Source of the DNA: DAMCAP01 sp964369265
Lineage (GTDB): Bacteria; Bacillota; Clostridia; Oscillospirales; Ruminococcaceae
Length of the DNA stretch: 32,325 nucleotides
Direction: 5' to 3'
NCBI GenBank assembly: GCA_964369265.1
Contig: CAYJEV010000011.1
Span: forward strand, 1 to 32,325
The notes beneath the pieces are model-generated. The model was not told where the DNA came from. It ran no database searches and worked only from the letters and a program-made list of their open reading frames with translations. Position 1 is the stretch's first letter. Each line of letters opens with the position of its first letter. The translations under genes and the position numbers were made by a program. This document shows positions 1-8,174 of this stretch, in pieces.

Positions 1-80
1 TGCTCCATTCCGCCGCTCATCAACGGCATAAAATTATGTGCAGTTTGCTCTCATTAGATGAGCAAGGAAAGACAAAAGGC
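1..80 (-). repeat. Diverged copy of the 81-bp hairpin repeat
   Basis: The first 14 bases match the left end of the two repeat copies at 21365 and 21513 except at one position, and TGAGCAA-GGAA near 60-69 resembles their right half. The inner stem is kept but with changed bases: GCTCATC (15-21) pairs with GATGAGC (57-63), where the other copies have ACTCAGC/GCTGAGT. That paired change suggests the stem matters. It lies just downstream of the minus-strand AI-2E-type gene and probably upstream of a gene beyond the left edge. The middle of the element does not align, so the relationship is tentative. Confidence 0.4.
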
Positions 81-100
81 TTGTTTTGTAAGGGTAGCAG

Positions 101-1276
101 CTATCCTCCCATATTCCTATAATCATCAGTTTTTGTTGGCAAGCCCTTTGCAAGCAATCTCTTGCGAAGATTATTTGATAGCAACCAGTATATAAGTCCA
201 AATACAGGCACACCTATTATCATTCCTGGAATGCCCATTACTCCTCCAAAGAAAAGGATTGAAAATAGCACCCAAAATGGTGAAAGCCCTGTTGAATCCC
301 CTAATATCATAGGTCCTATTATATTGCCATCAATTTGTTGCAGTATTATTATAAATACAATAAATATTAACGCTTGTACTGGCGATTCAATAACTAATAT
401 TATCACACAAGGTATTGCTCCAATAAAAGGGCCAAAGAAAGGTATTATATTAGTAACCCCAACTATAAAGCTGATTAAGATTGTGTTTGGCATATTCATT
501 AAACTTAACGAACCAAAGCAAAGGCATCCGATTATTATAGAGTCTATAATTTTGCCTATAATAAATCCACCAACCATTTTATTTGCTTGATTTGTAACAG
601 CAAGGAAGTTTCTTATCTTTTTCTCATCCATGAATGCATAGCATATTTTATAAAACTGCGCTGTTAGTGTATCTTTTGAGGCAAGAAGATAGATGGAAAT
701 TATAATACCTATTACCATTCTAAATAAGCCGCCAGTAATGACAAAAGTATAGTTTAAAAAGTATGGAAGCAAAGTAGTGAAATATTCAAGGCTCATATCT
801 ACCCAACCGTCAACAGTCGTTATAATATCAGCAACTGTTTCTTCTGACAAACCATAATCTAGCATTTGCTCATTAAGAAATAACACCATAGTATCGAAAA
901 ACTCAATAAACTCTGAAATTCTATTGCCTAAGCTATAGAGGCTGTTCATAACTTCAGGAACGATTATAAACAAAAATCCTATAAGCACTATCATTGAAAT
1001 TAAATAGGTCAACAGAATTGAACATGCTCTTAGTAAGCCTTGTTTTGTTATATGCTTTGCTAGCTTCTTTTCAAAGTATTTTAGTACGGGAAGGAGCAAG
1101 TATGCTATTATCATTCCAGTAAAAACTGGTTTTAATGGATCTAGTATAAAAGCTATCATATCCATAACAATAGATATATTGCTAACTGCTAAGAAAAAAG
1201 TTATAGAACCAATTATTACTAAAAAAGCATATATGGCTATCATTGTATACCTTTTATTCCATTCTAAATTACTCAT
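101..1276 (-). CDS. AI-2E family transporter-like membrane protein
   Basis: Polytopic membrane protein of about 391 residues with roughly eight hydrophobic segments and the layout of the AI-2E/YdiK/PerM family: an N-terminal TM pair, a mid-protein amphipathic region (about 110-180), then conserved TM segments including a GxxNxIPFxGPxxGAxP-like stretch near residue 285 and a QxxDGNxxxPxxxG stretch near 325. Family members have been linked to autoinducer-2 export or ion/proton antiport, but the substrate cannot be told from sequence. The ATG at 1276 is preferred over a GTG at 1300 because AGAAAGGG sits 5-6 nt before it and the longer version would place that site inside the gene. It lies 16 nt after the ABC-F gene and is probably the third gene of that operon. 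Confidence 0.85.
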   Translation of the reverse strand: MSNLEWNKRYTMIAIYAFLVIIGSITFFLAVSNISIVMDMIAFILDPLKPVFTGMIIAYLLLPVLKYFEKKLAKHITKQGLLRACSILLTYLISMIVLIGFLFIIVPEVMNSLYSLGNRISEFIEFFDTMVLFLNEQMLDYGLSEETVADIITTVDGWVDMSLEYFTTLLPYFLNYTFVITGGLFRMVIGIIISIYLLASKDTLTAQFYKICYAFMDEKKIRNFLAVTNQANKMVGGFIIGKIIDSIIIGCLCFGSLSLMNMPNTILISFIVGVTNIIPFFGPFIGAIPCVIILVIESPVQALIFIVFIIILQQIDGNIIGPMILGDSTGLSPFWVLFSILFFGGVMGIPGMIIGVPVFGLIYWLLSNNLRKRLLAKGLPTKTDDYRNMGG

Positions 1277-1292
1277 AACTTCCCTTTCTGAG

Positions 1293-3188
1293 TTATTCAC
1301 TCATCTCGCTCCATTTTAAAAACATCTCTTCGGCATTTTTCTGAACCTCTAAAAATTCATTTGTAAGCATCGAGAGTTTTTCAAAATCTGAAGCAACCTC
1401 TGGGCTGCTCATCTCTTCTTGAATTTCTGTCATCCTAATTTCTGCATTCTCAATGTCTTGCTCTAATCTTTGCATCTGCTTTTTATGAGCAACATCAAGG
1501 CTTCGTTGTTTTTTAGTTCTGTGATATTGCTTTGAAGCTTCTGATTCTTCCTTTACTTCTTTTGGCTTTTCTTCTTTAATGCTAGAAATATACTGCATAT
1601 AGTCATCAAAACCACCATTAAAATCAACAGTCTTGTCTGGGAAAATCTCAATTATTCTAGTTGGTACATGGTTAAGAAGATATCTATCATGGCTAACAAC
1701 TATAACTGTTCCATCATATTCAATAAGAGCTTTATCTAAAGCTTCTTTTGCACCTATATCTAAATGGTTAGTTGGCTCATCAAGCACTAGGACATTAGAG
1801 TTTTCAAGGCTTAGTATTCCAAACTTTAGCCTTGCTCTCTCACCGCCAGAAAGCACATCAACTTTTTTGTAAATTTCTTCCCCTGTTAACCTTAACGATC
1901 CTAGCAAGTTTCGCATTTCAAGCTGAGGTTTATGGCTATGCCTATCCCAAATTTCATCAAGAACAGTTTTGCTGCCAGTTAAATCTCCTTCATCCTGATC
2001 AAAGTAACCAACTTTAACATTTCTTCCCCATTCTATGCTGCCTTTTTTCTGCCTTTGTTTTGCTACTAGGCATTTTAGTAAAGTCGATTTACCAACGCCA
2101 TTCTCGCCTATAATTGCAATCCTCTCTCCGCGCATTATATGCATAGAAAAGTTTTCAAACAATGTCTTTTCGCCAAACCCCATAGCTAAATTGGATACAT
2201 CTAGTACATCTTTTACTGGTGTAACTCTATATTCAAATTTAAAGTACGGAGGTTTTTCTGGGATTGGTGGTGGCGGCGCATCATCTAAATGCTCAATCAT
2301 ACGAAGCCTACTTTTAGCAGATTGAGAGGTTGAGGCTCTCACAATATTCTTATCATGATACTCTTTTAATCGAGCTATCTCTGCGTTTCTAAACTCGTAA
2401 TCCTTTTCCATTCGCTGAATTCTATCCTCTTTCAGCTTTACAAAGCCTGTGTAAGAAGCTGGATACTCAACAATATTATTGTTTTCGACCTCAATAGTCT
2501 TTGTAGTTACCTTATCTAAGAAATACCTATCATGCGAAACAACAATAACAGCGCCTTTATAATTCTTTAGGTATTCTTCGAGCCAAATTAGAGTTTTAAA
2601 ATCAAGGTGGTTTGTTGCCTCATCGAGAATCATTAAGTCTGGCGAGCTTAGAAGCAATTTTGCTAGAGATAGTCTTGTTCTCTCTCCTCCACTCAAAGAG
2701 GATATTATTGTATCACGAGAGAAATTCCCAAATCCCATACCACTAAGAATAGTATTTATTCTAACCTCAGCATTATAGCCATCTAAGGCATCATGCCTTG
2801 CTTGCAAACGATTATAATCCTCTTTAAGCTGATGATAATCTTCTCCGTCATGGTCAACAAGCTCGCTCATTTTATGACTTGTTTGATCAAGCAAGCTCTG
2901 AACTTCATACACCTCACTAAGCCCTGACTTCATCTCCTCAGCGATTGTGTTTGAAAGCTCTAATCCACTATCCTGCTTAAAATAGCCTATCACAACAGAA
3001 GAAGCCCTGCTAAGCTCTCCTTCGTCTATATCAAGCTCTCCTGTTATTAAGTTTAGTAGTGTCGTTTTGCCAGAACCATTAGGGCCGACTAAAGCAACTT
3101 TTTCTCCAGCATCTAGCACCCAGTTTATTTTATCAAAAATTATCTCCGCTCCATAACTCTTAGAGCAGTTTTTAAATGTTAATATCAT
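1293..3188 (-). CDS. ABC-F family ATPase (YdiF-like)
   Basis: Soluble protein of 631 aa with two ABC ATPase domains and no membrane segments, as in ABC-F proteins, which act on ribosomes rather than as transporters. Domain 1 has Walker A GPNGSGKTT (about residue 36), signature LSGGERTRL and Walker B LDEATNHLD. Domain 2 has Walker A GENGVGKST, signature LSGGERARL and LDEPTNHLD. The charged interdomain linker (about 245-330) ends in a proline run, and a C-terminal coiled coil covers about 545-625. The layout fits the YdiF/Uup group better than the dedicated antibiotic-resistance subfamilies, though resistance cannot be excluded. In domain 1 the usual Pro of DEPTNHLD is Ala. The start codon directly follows the MATE stop (TAAATG), implying translational coupling. 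Confidence 0.93.
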   Translation of the reverse strand: MILTFKNCSKSYGAEIIFDKINWVLDAGEKVALVGPNGSGKTTLLNLITGELDIDEGELSRASSVVIGYFKQDSGLELSNTIAEEMKSGLSEVYEVQSLLDQTSHKMSELVDHDGEDYHQLKEDYNRLQARHDALDGYNAEVRINTILSGMGFGNFSRDTIISSLSGGERTRLSLAKLLLSSPDLMILDEATNHLDFKTLIWLEEYLKNYKGAVIVVSHDRYFLDKVTTKTIEVENNNIVEYPASYTGFVKLKEDRIQRMEKDYEFRNAEIARLKEYHDKNIVRASTSQSAKSRLRMIEHLDDAPPPPIPEKPPYFKFEYRVTPVKDVLDVSNLAMGFGEKTLFENFSMHIMRGERIAIIGENGVGKSTLLKCLVAKQRQKKGSIEWGRNVKVGYFDQDEGDLTGSKTVLDEIWDRHSHKPQLEMRNLLGSLRLTGEEIYKKVDVLSGGERARLKFGILSLENSNVLVLDEPTNHLDIGAKEALDKALIEYDGTVIVVSHDRYLLNHVPTRIIEIFPDKTVDFNGGFDDYMQYISSIKEEKPKEVKEESEASKQYHRTKKQRSLDVAHKKQMQRLEQDIENAEIRMTEIQEEMSSPEVASDFEKLSMLTNEFLEVQKNAEEMFLKWSEMSE

Positions 3189-4556
3189 TTATCCTATCCC
3201 TTGTTTAAAAATATCTTTCTTTTTAATGAGAACCTTGCTAATTATAAATCTCGCTACATTATCGATAGCCATCGCTATCCATATAAAATGTATTGTGCTT
3301 CCGGAAATTAGATATGCTGAAATATAACATAAAGGCACTCTAATTAACCATAATCCTGTAAATGCTATATACATTGGGAGATTAGAATAACCAACACCTC
3401 TTAGAGAACCGCAATAAACACCAGTTAAATTTTGAGGAAGAAGAACAATGGCAGTTATAATCAAATAAGAAGCACCTAAAGTTATAATTTCAGGAGATGG
3501 CGTCAACACACTCATTAGTTGCCTTGGGAAAAGCAGTATTATAACTACAATCAAAACTGTGATTACTATTAGCATCCTATTTATAGTGTCATAATATATC
3601 TTTGCTTTATCATAATCATTTGAACCAACACTTCTACCTATTAAAGAAGTTGCCGCAACTGCAAACCCCATGGTTGGCATATAAGAAATAGATTCAGCCT
3701 GCATTGCCATCTGGTGAGCTGCATAAGCATAGTCACCATACGATATTATTGGAGCCATCATTGCAATAGATCCTAGCTGCCATAACATGTTTTCAAATGC
3801 AGTTGGAAGTCCAACACGATATAGTCCTTTTAATGTAATTTTGCGAATTTCTGGAGTCATAACAAAATCATCCACTTTATTAAATATGCCTAACTTATAT
3901 AGAGTTGCTAAACTAATAAAGAACATTATTATTTGCGAAATAACTAAAGCCCATCCAGCACCAGCTATTCCTAGAGATGGTATTCCTAACTTCCCAAAAA
4001 TTAGTATGTAGCCAATTGAAATTGAAAGAATATTATAAGCTGAAGTTAATATCATTGGCGTTTTAGCATTTCCAAGTCCTTGTAGAACTCCAGCAGTTAC
4101 AAGAAGCACACTCCAAAATGGAAGTCCTAAAGCTACAATTCTCATATACATAATAGAGCTAGACATCATTTCTTCTGTTCCGCCAAAAATTCCAACAATT
4201 TGTGGAGAGAACACAAATATCAATATACTACATACGCTGCATATCAAAAATAATGACACTAGTGTATTAATAGCATTTGCACGAAGCAATTCTCTTTTAT
4301 TAGCACCATAATCCCTTGCAACAACAACTGTTGCGCCTATTGATATTCCTCTTGCAAACGACCAAATAAGCTGTGTTATTCTTGTTCCAACGCCAACAGC
4401 ATTTACAGCTAATACGTCTATTCTTCCAATCATTGCCATTAGAACAGTTGAAACTACCATTTGCAACACACCTTCTAAGCTAATTGGGATAATCATAGAA
4501 AGCACATCTTTATTTATTGACTTCATATCATATTTCGCAGTTTTAATATCAGACAT
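3189..4556 (-). CDS. MATE family efflux protein
   Basis: Protein of about 455 aa with around 12 hydrophobic segments in two homologous halves, typical in length and pattern for multidrug and toxin extrusion antiporters (NorM/DinF/MepA-like). Early sequence around SMIIPISLEGVLQMVVS and the GRIDVLAVNAVGVG segment match the first MatE domain. Members export cationic drugs or metabolites using Na+ or H+ gradients; this substrate is unknown. The ATG at 4556 is chosen because CGGAGG lies 6-7 nt upstream; the TTG in frame at 4571 would include that ribosome site in the coding region. First gene of the MATE / ABC-F / AI-2E-like operon, read from the promoter at 4599-4627. Confidence 0.92.
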   Translation of the reverse strand: MSDIKTAKYDMKSINKDVLSMIIPISLEGVLQMVVSTVLMAMIGRIDVLAVNAVGVGTRITQLIWSFARGISIGATVVVARDYGANKRELLRANAINTLVSLFLICSVCSILIFVFSPQIVGIFGGTEEMMSSSIMYMRIVALGLPFWSVLLVTAGVLQGLGNAKTPMILTSAYNILSISIGYILIFGKLGIPSLGIAGAGWALVISQIIMFFISLATLYKLGIFNKVDDFVMTPEIRKITLKGLYRVGLPTAFENMLWQLGSIAMMAPIISYGDYAYAAHQMAMQAESISYMPTMGFAVAATSLIGRSVGSNDYDKAKIYYDTINRMLIVITVLIVVIILLFPRQLMSVLTPSPEIITLGASYLIITAIVLLPQNLTGVYCGSLRGVGYSNLPMYIAFTGLWLIRVPLCYISAYLISGSTIHFIWIAMAIDNVARFIISKVLIKKKDIFKQGIG

Positions 4557-4598
4557 CAATTTCCTCCGCAAACAAAAATATTATAATTTACAAAGTTA

Positions 4599-4627
4599 AT
4601 TATATGCTAAATCAATTATATTTTCAA
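4599..4627 (-). promoter_or_regulatory. Sigma-A-type promoter for the MATE operon
   Basis: On the minus strand TTGAAA (4622-4627) and TATAAT (4599-4604) are separated by 17 bp, about 45 bp before the MATE start. The -35 lies in a 13-bp sequence (TGAAAATATAATT on the minus strand, 4614-4626) repeated at 4637-4649, so a duplicated promoter or regulator half-site is possible. Confidence 0.6.
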
Positions 4628-4704
4628 GTATGTTAAAAATTATATTTTCAGCATAGACAGTCATATGACTCCCCTTTTCATTCACATTTGTTCAATATGA
4701 TAGC

Positions 4705-4733
4705 TTGAACACTAAAGCCTTTTGTGTTATAAT
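4705..4733 (+). promoter_or_regulatory. Sigma-A-type promoter for the diguanylate cyclase gene
   Basis: TTGAAC (4705-4710), 17-bp spacer, TATAAT (4728-4733). It ends about 33 bp before the ATG at 4767. It overlaps an in-frame TTG at 4722, which therefore cannot be the translation start. Confidence 0.7.
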
Positions 4734-4766
4734 AACTTTATTATTACTTTTAGAAAGGATGAACTG

Positions 4767-6392
4767 ATGGCTTGTGATTCACTTCCCACTTTAATATCAT
4801 TCTCTATAATTGCATTTTTTTACACACTATGCTTTTTTAGACTTGTTGAAAATATGCTTGATAAACCTCGATTTTCAGGTAAATTAGTTTATTTGTTTGC
4901 TATTCTTAACCCTATTTTGATGCTATCATCAATCAAAATTTCAGGCGTTCAAACTGCCTTAAACTACTCTACACTAATACTAGTTGTCATTATTGAATTT
5001 TTCATTTACTTTAAAAACCATTTTGTCGGCATCCTAACATGTGTATTCTCTGTTACACTTCACATAATGACAGTGCGGGCAATAGTCATATCTATTGGAA
5101 CAATTATACTCCATACACCATCAGATTTGCTAATTGAAACTAGCTCATTCTTTTGGTGGACAATAAATATAACATTTATTCTTTGTGGAGTTGCGACCAT
5201 ATTAGTAATTAAGTTCATACCACAAAAATACCTTAGAATTATAAATCAGTCGCCTGATCAAATTCTTTTTCTATGTGTTCTTAGCGGAATGTTCAATGTG
5301 TATATGATATTAAATGGCACATTATTTCATATCGCTAACGATATTTATGGGCTTGCAATACATCAAATTTTAATTTCGCTGACTTTACTACTTGGTGTTT
5401 ATGTTGGAGTGTTTATGCTTATTCGCTTTGTTATTCTGCTTGAATACAAAGAGAAAAACGAAATGCTAGAAAAGCAAGTTGACAAGGGACAAACATATAT
5501 AAATGCATTTATGCAGAAAACACTTTTAGTATTTGATGTTAACTGCACTAACAATATTATCCTTGATGCACTTAAGTCTGGAATACAACAACCTCAAATG
5601 AAGCTCTTGCCTTATAATAGCTTTATATCTATTTTTATAGATGATAATGTCATTGAAGAGGACAAAGAGAACCTTAGATCCTTAACACTAACTCATGAGA
5701 TTATTAAGCAAATTAGTGAGGGGCACACAACTTGGAAGACTGAATATAGAGTTAGGGAGAAAGATGGACATATTCATTGGTATGAATGCAACATCAACGC
5801 TTCCTTCCATAAAGAAACTAAAGATGTTATTGCCTTGATCACAATTTCAGATATTCAGGATAAAAAACTTGAAGAAGAAAAGCTCCGTTATCTTGCTGAT
5901 AGAGATTCACTAGTTGGGGCATATAACAAGGCTGCAACAGAAAAGTTTATTAAAGAGATTTTAAAAAGCGGTGCTGGAGGCACGCTCTTGCTAATAGATT
6001 TAGACAATTTCAAAGGCATAAACGACAGCATGGGACATTTGTTTGGCGACGAAGTCCTAAAGCTAGTCTACTCTTCAATGTCACATACTTTTAGAGAGAT
6101 TGACATATTAGGGCGAATTGGCGGAGATGAATTCATGGTGTTTATGAAGGATACAACTGAAACTTCCGTTGTTTCAAACAGAGCCGATACTTTATGCAAA
6201 TCTGTTAGTAGCTTGCGAAATAAGAATGGGGACTTAATAAACATATCTGTTAGCGTTGGTTTAGCCATTGCATATGCAGGCGACGAAAACGACTTTGAAA
6301 CCCTTTATAAGAACGCTGATATCGCTATGTATCATGCAAAATCAACAGGAAAAAATGCATTTTCTATATACAAGAATAGTATGCATAAATAA
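4767..6392 (+). CDS. Membrane PAS-GGDEF diguanylate cyclase
   Basis: Protein of 541 aa. Residues about 8-230 hold seven or so hydrophobic segments (membrane sensor), followed by a short coiled region, a PAS-like domain (about 270-375, with the HIHWYECNINA stretch typical of PAS_3 folds) and a GGDEF domain (about 375-541). The active-site GGDEF is intact near residues 452-456 and is preceded by an RxxD product-inhibition site (REID, about 443-446), so it should make cyclic di-GMP and be feedback inhibited. No EAL or HD-GYP domain is present. The ATG at 4767 has AGAAAGG 8 nt upstream. It diverges from the MATE operon and ends at a bidirectional terminator. The signal sensed is unknown. Confidence 0.93.
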   Translation: MACDSLPTLISFSIIAFFYTLCFFRLVENMLDKPRFSGKLVYLFAILNPILMLSSIKISGVQTALNYSTLILVVIIEFFIYFKNHFVGILTCVFSVTLHIMTVRAIVISIGTIILHTPSDLLIETSSFFWWTINITFILCGVATILVIKFIPQKYLRIINQSPDQILFLCVLSGMFNVYMILNGTLFHIANDIYGLAIHQILISLTLLLGVYVGVFMLIRFVILLEYKEKNEMLEKQVDKGQTYINAFMQKTLLVFDVNCTNNIILDALKSGIQQPQMKLLPYNSFISIFIDDNVIEEDKENLRSLTLTHEIIKQISEGHTTWKTEYRVREKDGHIHWYECNINASFHKETKDVIALITISDIQDKKLEEEKLRYLADRDSLVGAYNKAATEKFIKEILKSGAGGTLLLIDLDNFKGINDSMGHLFGDEVLKLVYSSMSHTFREIDILGRIGGDEFMVFMKDTTETSVVSNRADTLCKSVSSLRNKNGDLINISVSVGLAIAYAGDENDFETLYKNADIAMYHAKSTGKNAFSIYKNSMHK

Positions 6393-6397
6393 CAATT

Positions 6398-6434
6398 AAG
6401 GGCAGTTGCTGTTTAAACTTCAGCAACTGCCCTT
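6398..6434. terminator. Bidirectional terminator
   Basis: Perfect 14-bp inverted repeat (AAGGGCAGTTGCTG at 6398-6411 with its complement at 6421-6434) and a 9-nt loop, flanked by A- and T-rich sequence on both sides. It lies between the convergent cyclase and DUF2812 genes and can serve both. Confidence 0.9.
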
Positions 6435-6445
6435 CTTATATTATT

Positions 6446-7039
6446 TTATTCTTTCTTTAATTCAGCAACCTTCTTTTGATAAAGAAAGATTGATATGCCT
6501 GCATTTAAAACTAACACAACTATCAGCAATGTTGCAAAGGAGTATAGAGCATCATTAAAATATAAATATAACATTAAAAATAAGCCTAGTATAAACGGAG
6601 TGAGATTAATGTTACGAAGATTATTATAGTAATCTATTCTATCCTCTTTTGTTGTATGCAGTTCAAATGAAGTTTCTTGATATTCTCTCTCGACAATAAC
6701 AAGCTCTTTATTATATGTAGTCTCCTTGGTTGCAATTCTTGCACCTTTTTTTGCAAAAGGTCGCCACTTAACCTTCATTATAGCATTGTTAATATTCAAA
6801 TTTTTATAAAAGACTTTATATCCAACATCCTCTAAAAAGCTCTTATAATCAAGAGAATCTTTATAGTTTTTATCAGCAACAAAGTCAACCACATACTGAT
6901 ATTCATTTGGCTTACATTCTTCAAATTCGTATGAAATATTCCCTACATTAACTAGCCTGTAGCCCTCGCTAGCTTTTTTATTTAAGAAATTAGTTTGCGC
7001 CTCTAAAAAACCACCAAAAAATCTATATACTTTTTTCAT
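6446..7039 (-). CDS. DUF2812 membrane protein
   Basis: Protein of 197 aa. The N-terminal half is soluble and matches the DUF2812 pattern: KKVYRFFGGFLEAQTNFLNKKASEGYRL, the tracts VVDFVADKNYKDSLDYKSFLEDVG and a KWRPF motif near residue 92. Two hydrophobic segments follow near residues 146-165 and 168-187, then a lysine-rich tail. Members are commonly paired with PadR regulators, as here; the molecular role is not established. The ATG at 7039 is chosen because GGAGGTG lies just upstream; a TTG at 7057 would place that site within the gene. The start lies inside the end of the padR-like gene (17-nt overlap), so the two are co-translated. Confidence 0.8.
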   Translation of the reverse strand: MKKVYRFFGGFLEAQTNFLNKKASEGYRLVNVGNISYEFEECKPNEYQYVVDFVADKNYKDSLDYKSFLEDVGYKVFYKNLNINNAIMKVKWRPFAKKGARIATKETTYNKELVIVEREYQETSFELHTTKEDRIDYYNNLRNINLTPFILGLFLMLYLYFNDALYSFATLLIVVLVLNAGISIFLYQKKVAELKKE

Positions 7040-7361
7040 CTTGTTCACCTCCAACAATTTCTCTTGCTGTTATAAGCAAGCTGTTTAAACGAATAATTTC
7101 TAAATCAACTATTTCCTTGCCAAGCTGAGTTATTATATACTCTTTCTTTCGTCCCGTTCCATTATCAGTTGGTTCAATCCATTTTTTCTCTAAAAGTGTG
7201 TTAATAGCTCCATACAATGAACCAGCACCTAAAACAAGCCGCCCATTAGTCATGCTTTCAACAAACTGCATGATACCATATCCATGATTTTTCGAGAATA
7301 ATGATAGCAAAATAAAGAATGTAACCTCAGTCAAAGCTCCACCTTTTGCGTTATCTCTCAT
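7023..7361 (-). CDS. PadR family transcriptional regulator
   Basis: Small 112-aa winged-helix protein with the PadR signature: FFILLSLFSKNHGYGIMQFVE, then LGAGSLYGAINTLLEKKWIE and GRKKEYIITQLGKE. The C-terminal helix used for dimerisation is short, typical of subfamily-2 PadR proteins. The start has an ideal AAAGGAGG site. It is read from a consensus promoter that contains a 19-bp perfect inverted repeat, so autorepression released by a small ligand is the likely mode, as known for PadR and LmrR relatives. The target operon appears to be itself plus the DUF2812 gene. Confidence 0.9.
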   Translation of the reverse strand: MRDNAKGGALTEVTFFILLSLFSKNHGYGIMQFVESMTNGRLVLGAGSLYGAINTLLEKKWIEPTDNGTGRKKEYIITQLGKEIVDLEIIRLNSLLITAREIVGGEQDEKSI

Positions 7362-7374
7362 TTTACCTCCTTTT

Positions 7375-7433
7375 TATTACGTTTAGTGATATATCTTTAA
7401 ATACATTATATCACTAAACGTAATAGTTGTCAA
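7375..7433 (-). promoter_or_regulatory. Consensus promoter with 19-bp inverted-repeat operator
   Basis: On the minus strand TTGACA (7428-7433) and TATAAT (7405-7410) have a 17-bp spacer, a full consensus match. A perfect inverted repeat, TATTACGTTTAGTGATATA at 7375-7393 and its complement at 7407-7425 with 13 bp between, covers the spacer, most of the -10 and the predicted transcription start. Its position over the polymerase footprint fits an operator for the PadR protein encoded immediately downstream. Confidence 0.85.
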
Positions 7434-7434
7434 G

Positions 7435-7465
7435 AGAAAAAGCAGGCTATATCTCAAGCCCGCTT
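7435..7465 (-). terminator. Terminator of the two-component operon
   Basis: A 9-bp stem with one G-T pair (7440-7448 with 7457-7465) and an 8-nt loop, followed on the minus strand by TTTTTCTC. It starts directly after the response regulator stop codon. Confidence 0.75.
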
Positions 7466-7468
7466 AAA

Positions 7469-8170
7469 TTAACGATTAAATCTATACCCAGCTCCCCAAA
7501 TTGTTTCAATAATAGTTGGATTTGATGGATCGGTTTCTATCTTCTCTCTTATTCTGTTTATATGCACAGTGACTGTTGCACTATCTCCTATATAGTCATA
7601 GCCCCAAATACGCTCAAACAGCTTATCTTTTGAAAAAACTATATTAGGGTTGTTTGCAAGGAACACTAAAAGCTCAAATTCTCTATTTGGTAGCTTAATA
7701 AGTTCTTGGTCTTTATAGACTTTCCAGCTATTAACATAGATTTTCAAGTCCTGAATTGCAATAATCTCCTCAGAGCCTTCTGATGACTTATCACTAGTTT
7801 TATTAGTCAATCGACCATATCGAGATAAATGGCTCTTAACCCTCGCTACAAGCTCAGAAGGATCAAATGGCTTTGCAATATAGTCGTCTGCGCCAATCCC
7901 TAGCCCTCTTATTTTATCTATAGTTTCAGTTTTAGCTGTTACCATTAAAATTGGGATATCAATCTTATCTCTAATCTCTCGGCAAATATCAAGTCCACTT
8001 ACATTAGGGAGCATTAAATCTAATATTAACAGATCGTAGTTTGATGATAAAACTTCTGAAACTACCTTTGCACCATCTGAAACAATGTTGACCTCCAGCC
8101 CATTCATCTCAAGGTAATCTTTTTGAAGCATCGCTATCTCTTTTTCATCTTCTGCTATTAAAATTCTCAT
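7469..8170 (-). CDS. OmpR/PhoB-type response regulator
   Basis: Protein of 233 aa. The receiver domain (1-118) has the acidic pair EDE near residue 7, phospho-acceptor Asp in LLILDLMLP (about 52) and the conserved Lys of IAKPFDPSEL (about 100). A winged-helix DNA-binding domain occupies about 130-233, with LPNREFELLVFL and RIWGYDYIGDSATVTVHINRIR motifs. It follows the histidine kinase gene after a 4-nt gap and is the last gene of the pair. Kinase-first order is less common than regulator-first in this class. The target genes cannot be told from the window, and no transporter lies in the same operon. Confidence 0.95.
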   Translation of the reverse strand: MRILIAEDEKEIAMLQKDYLEMNGLEVNIVSDGAKVVSEVLSSNYDLLILDLMLPNVSGLDICREIRDKIDIPILMVTAKTETIDKIRGLGIGADDYIAKPFDPSELVARVKSHLSRYGRLTNKTSDKSSEGSEEIIAIQDLKIYVNSWKVYKDQELIKLPNREFELLVFLANNPNIVFSKDKLFERIWGYDYIGDSATVTVHINRIREKIETDPSNPTIIETIWGAGYRFNR

Positions 8171-8174
8171 AATA

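Noticed and set aside
162..590. 142-codon plus-strand open frame
   Set aside because: It is antisense to the AI-2E-like gene, rich in Ile/Pro as expected from a shadow frame, with no ribosome site.
4722..4766. TTG start for the diguanylate cyclase
   Set aside because: The codon lies before and within the -10 of a good promoter; the ATG at 4767 has a proper ribosome site.
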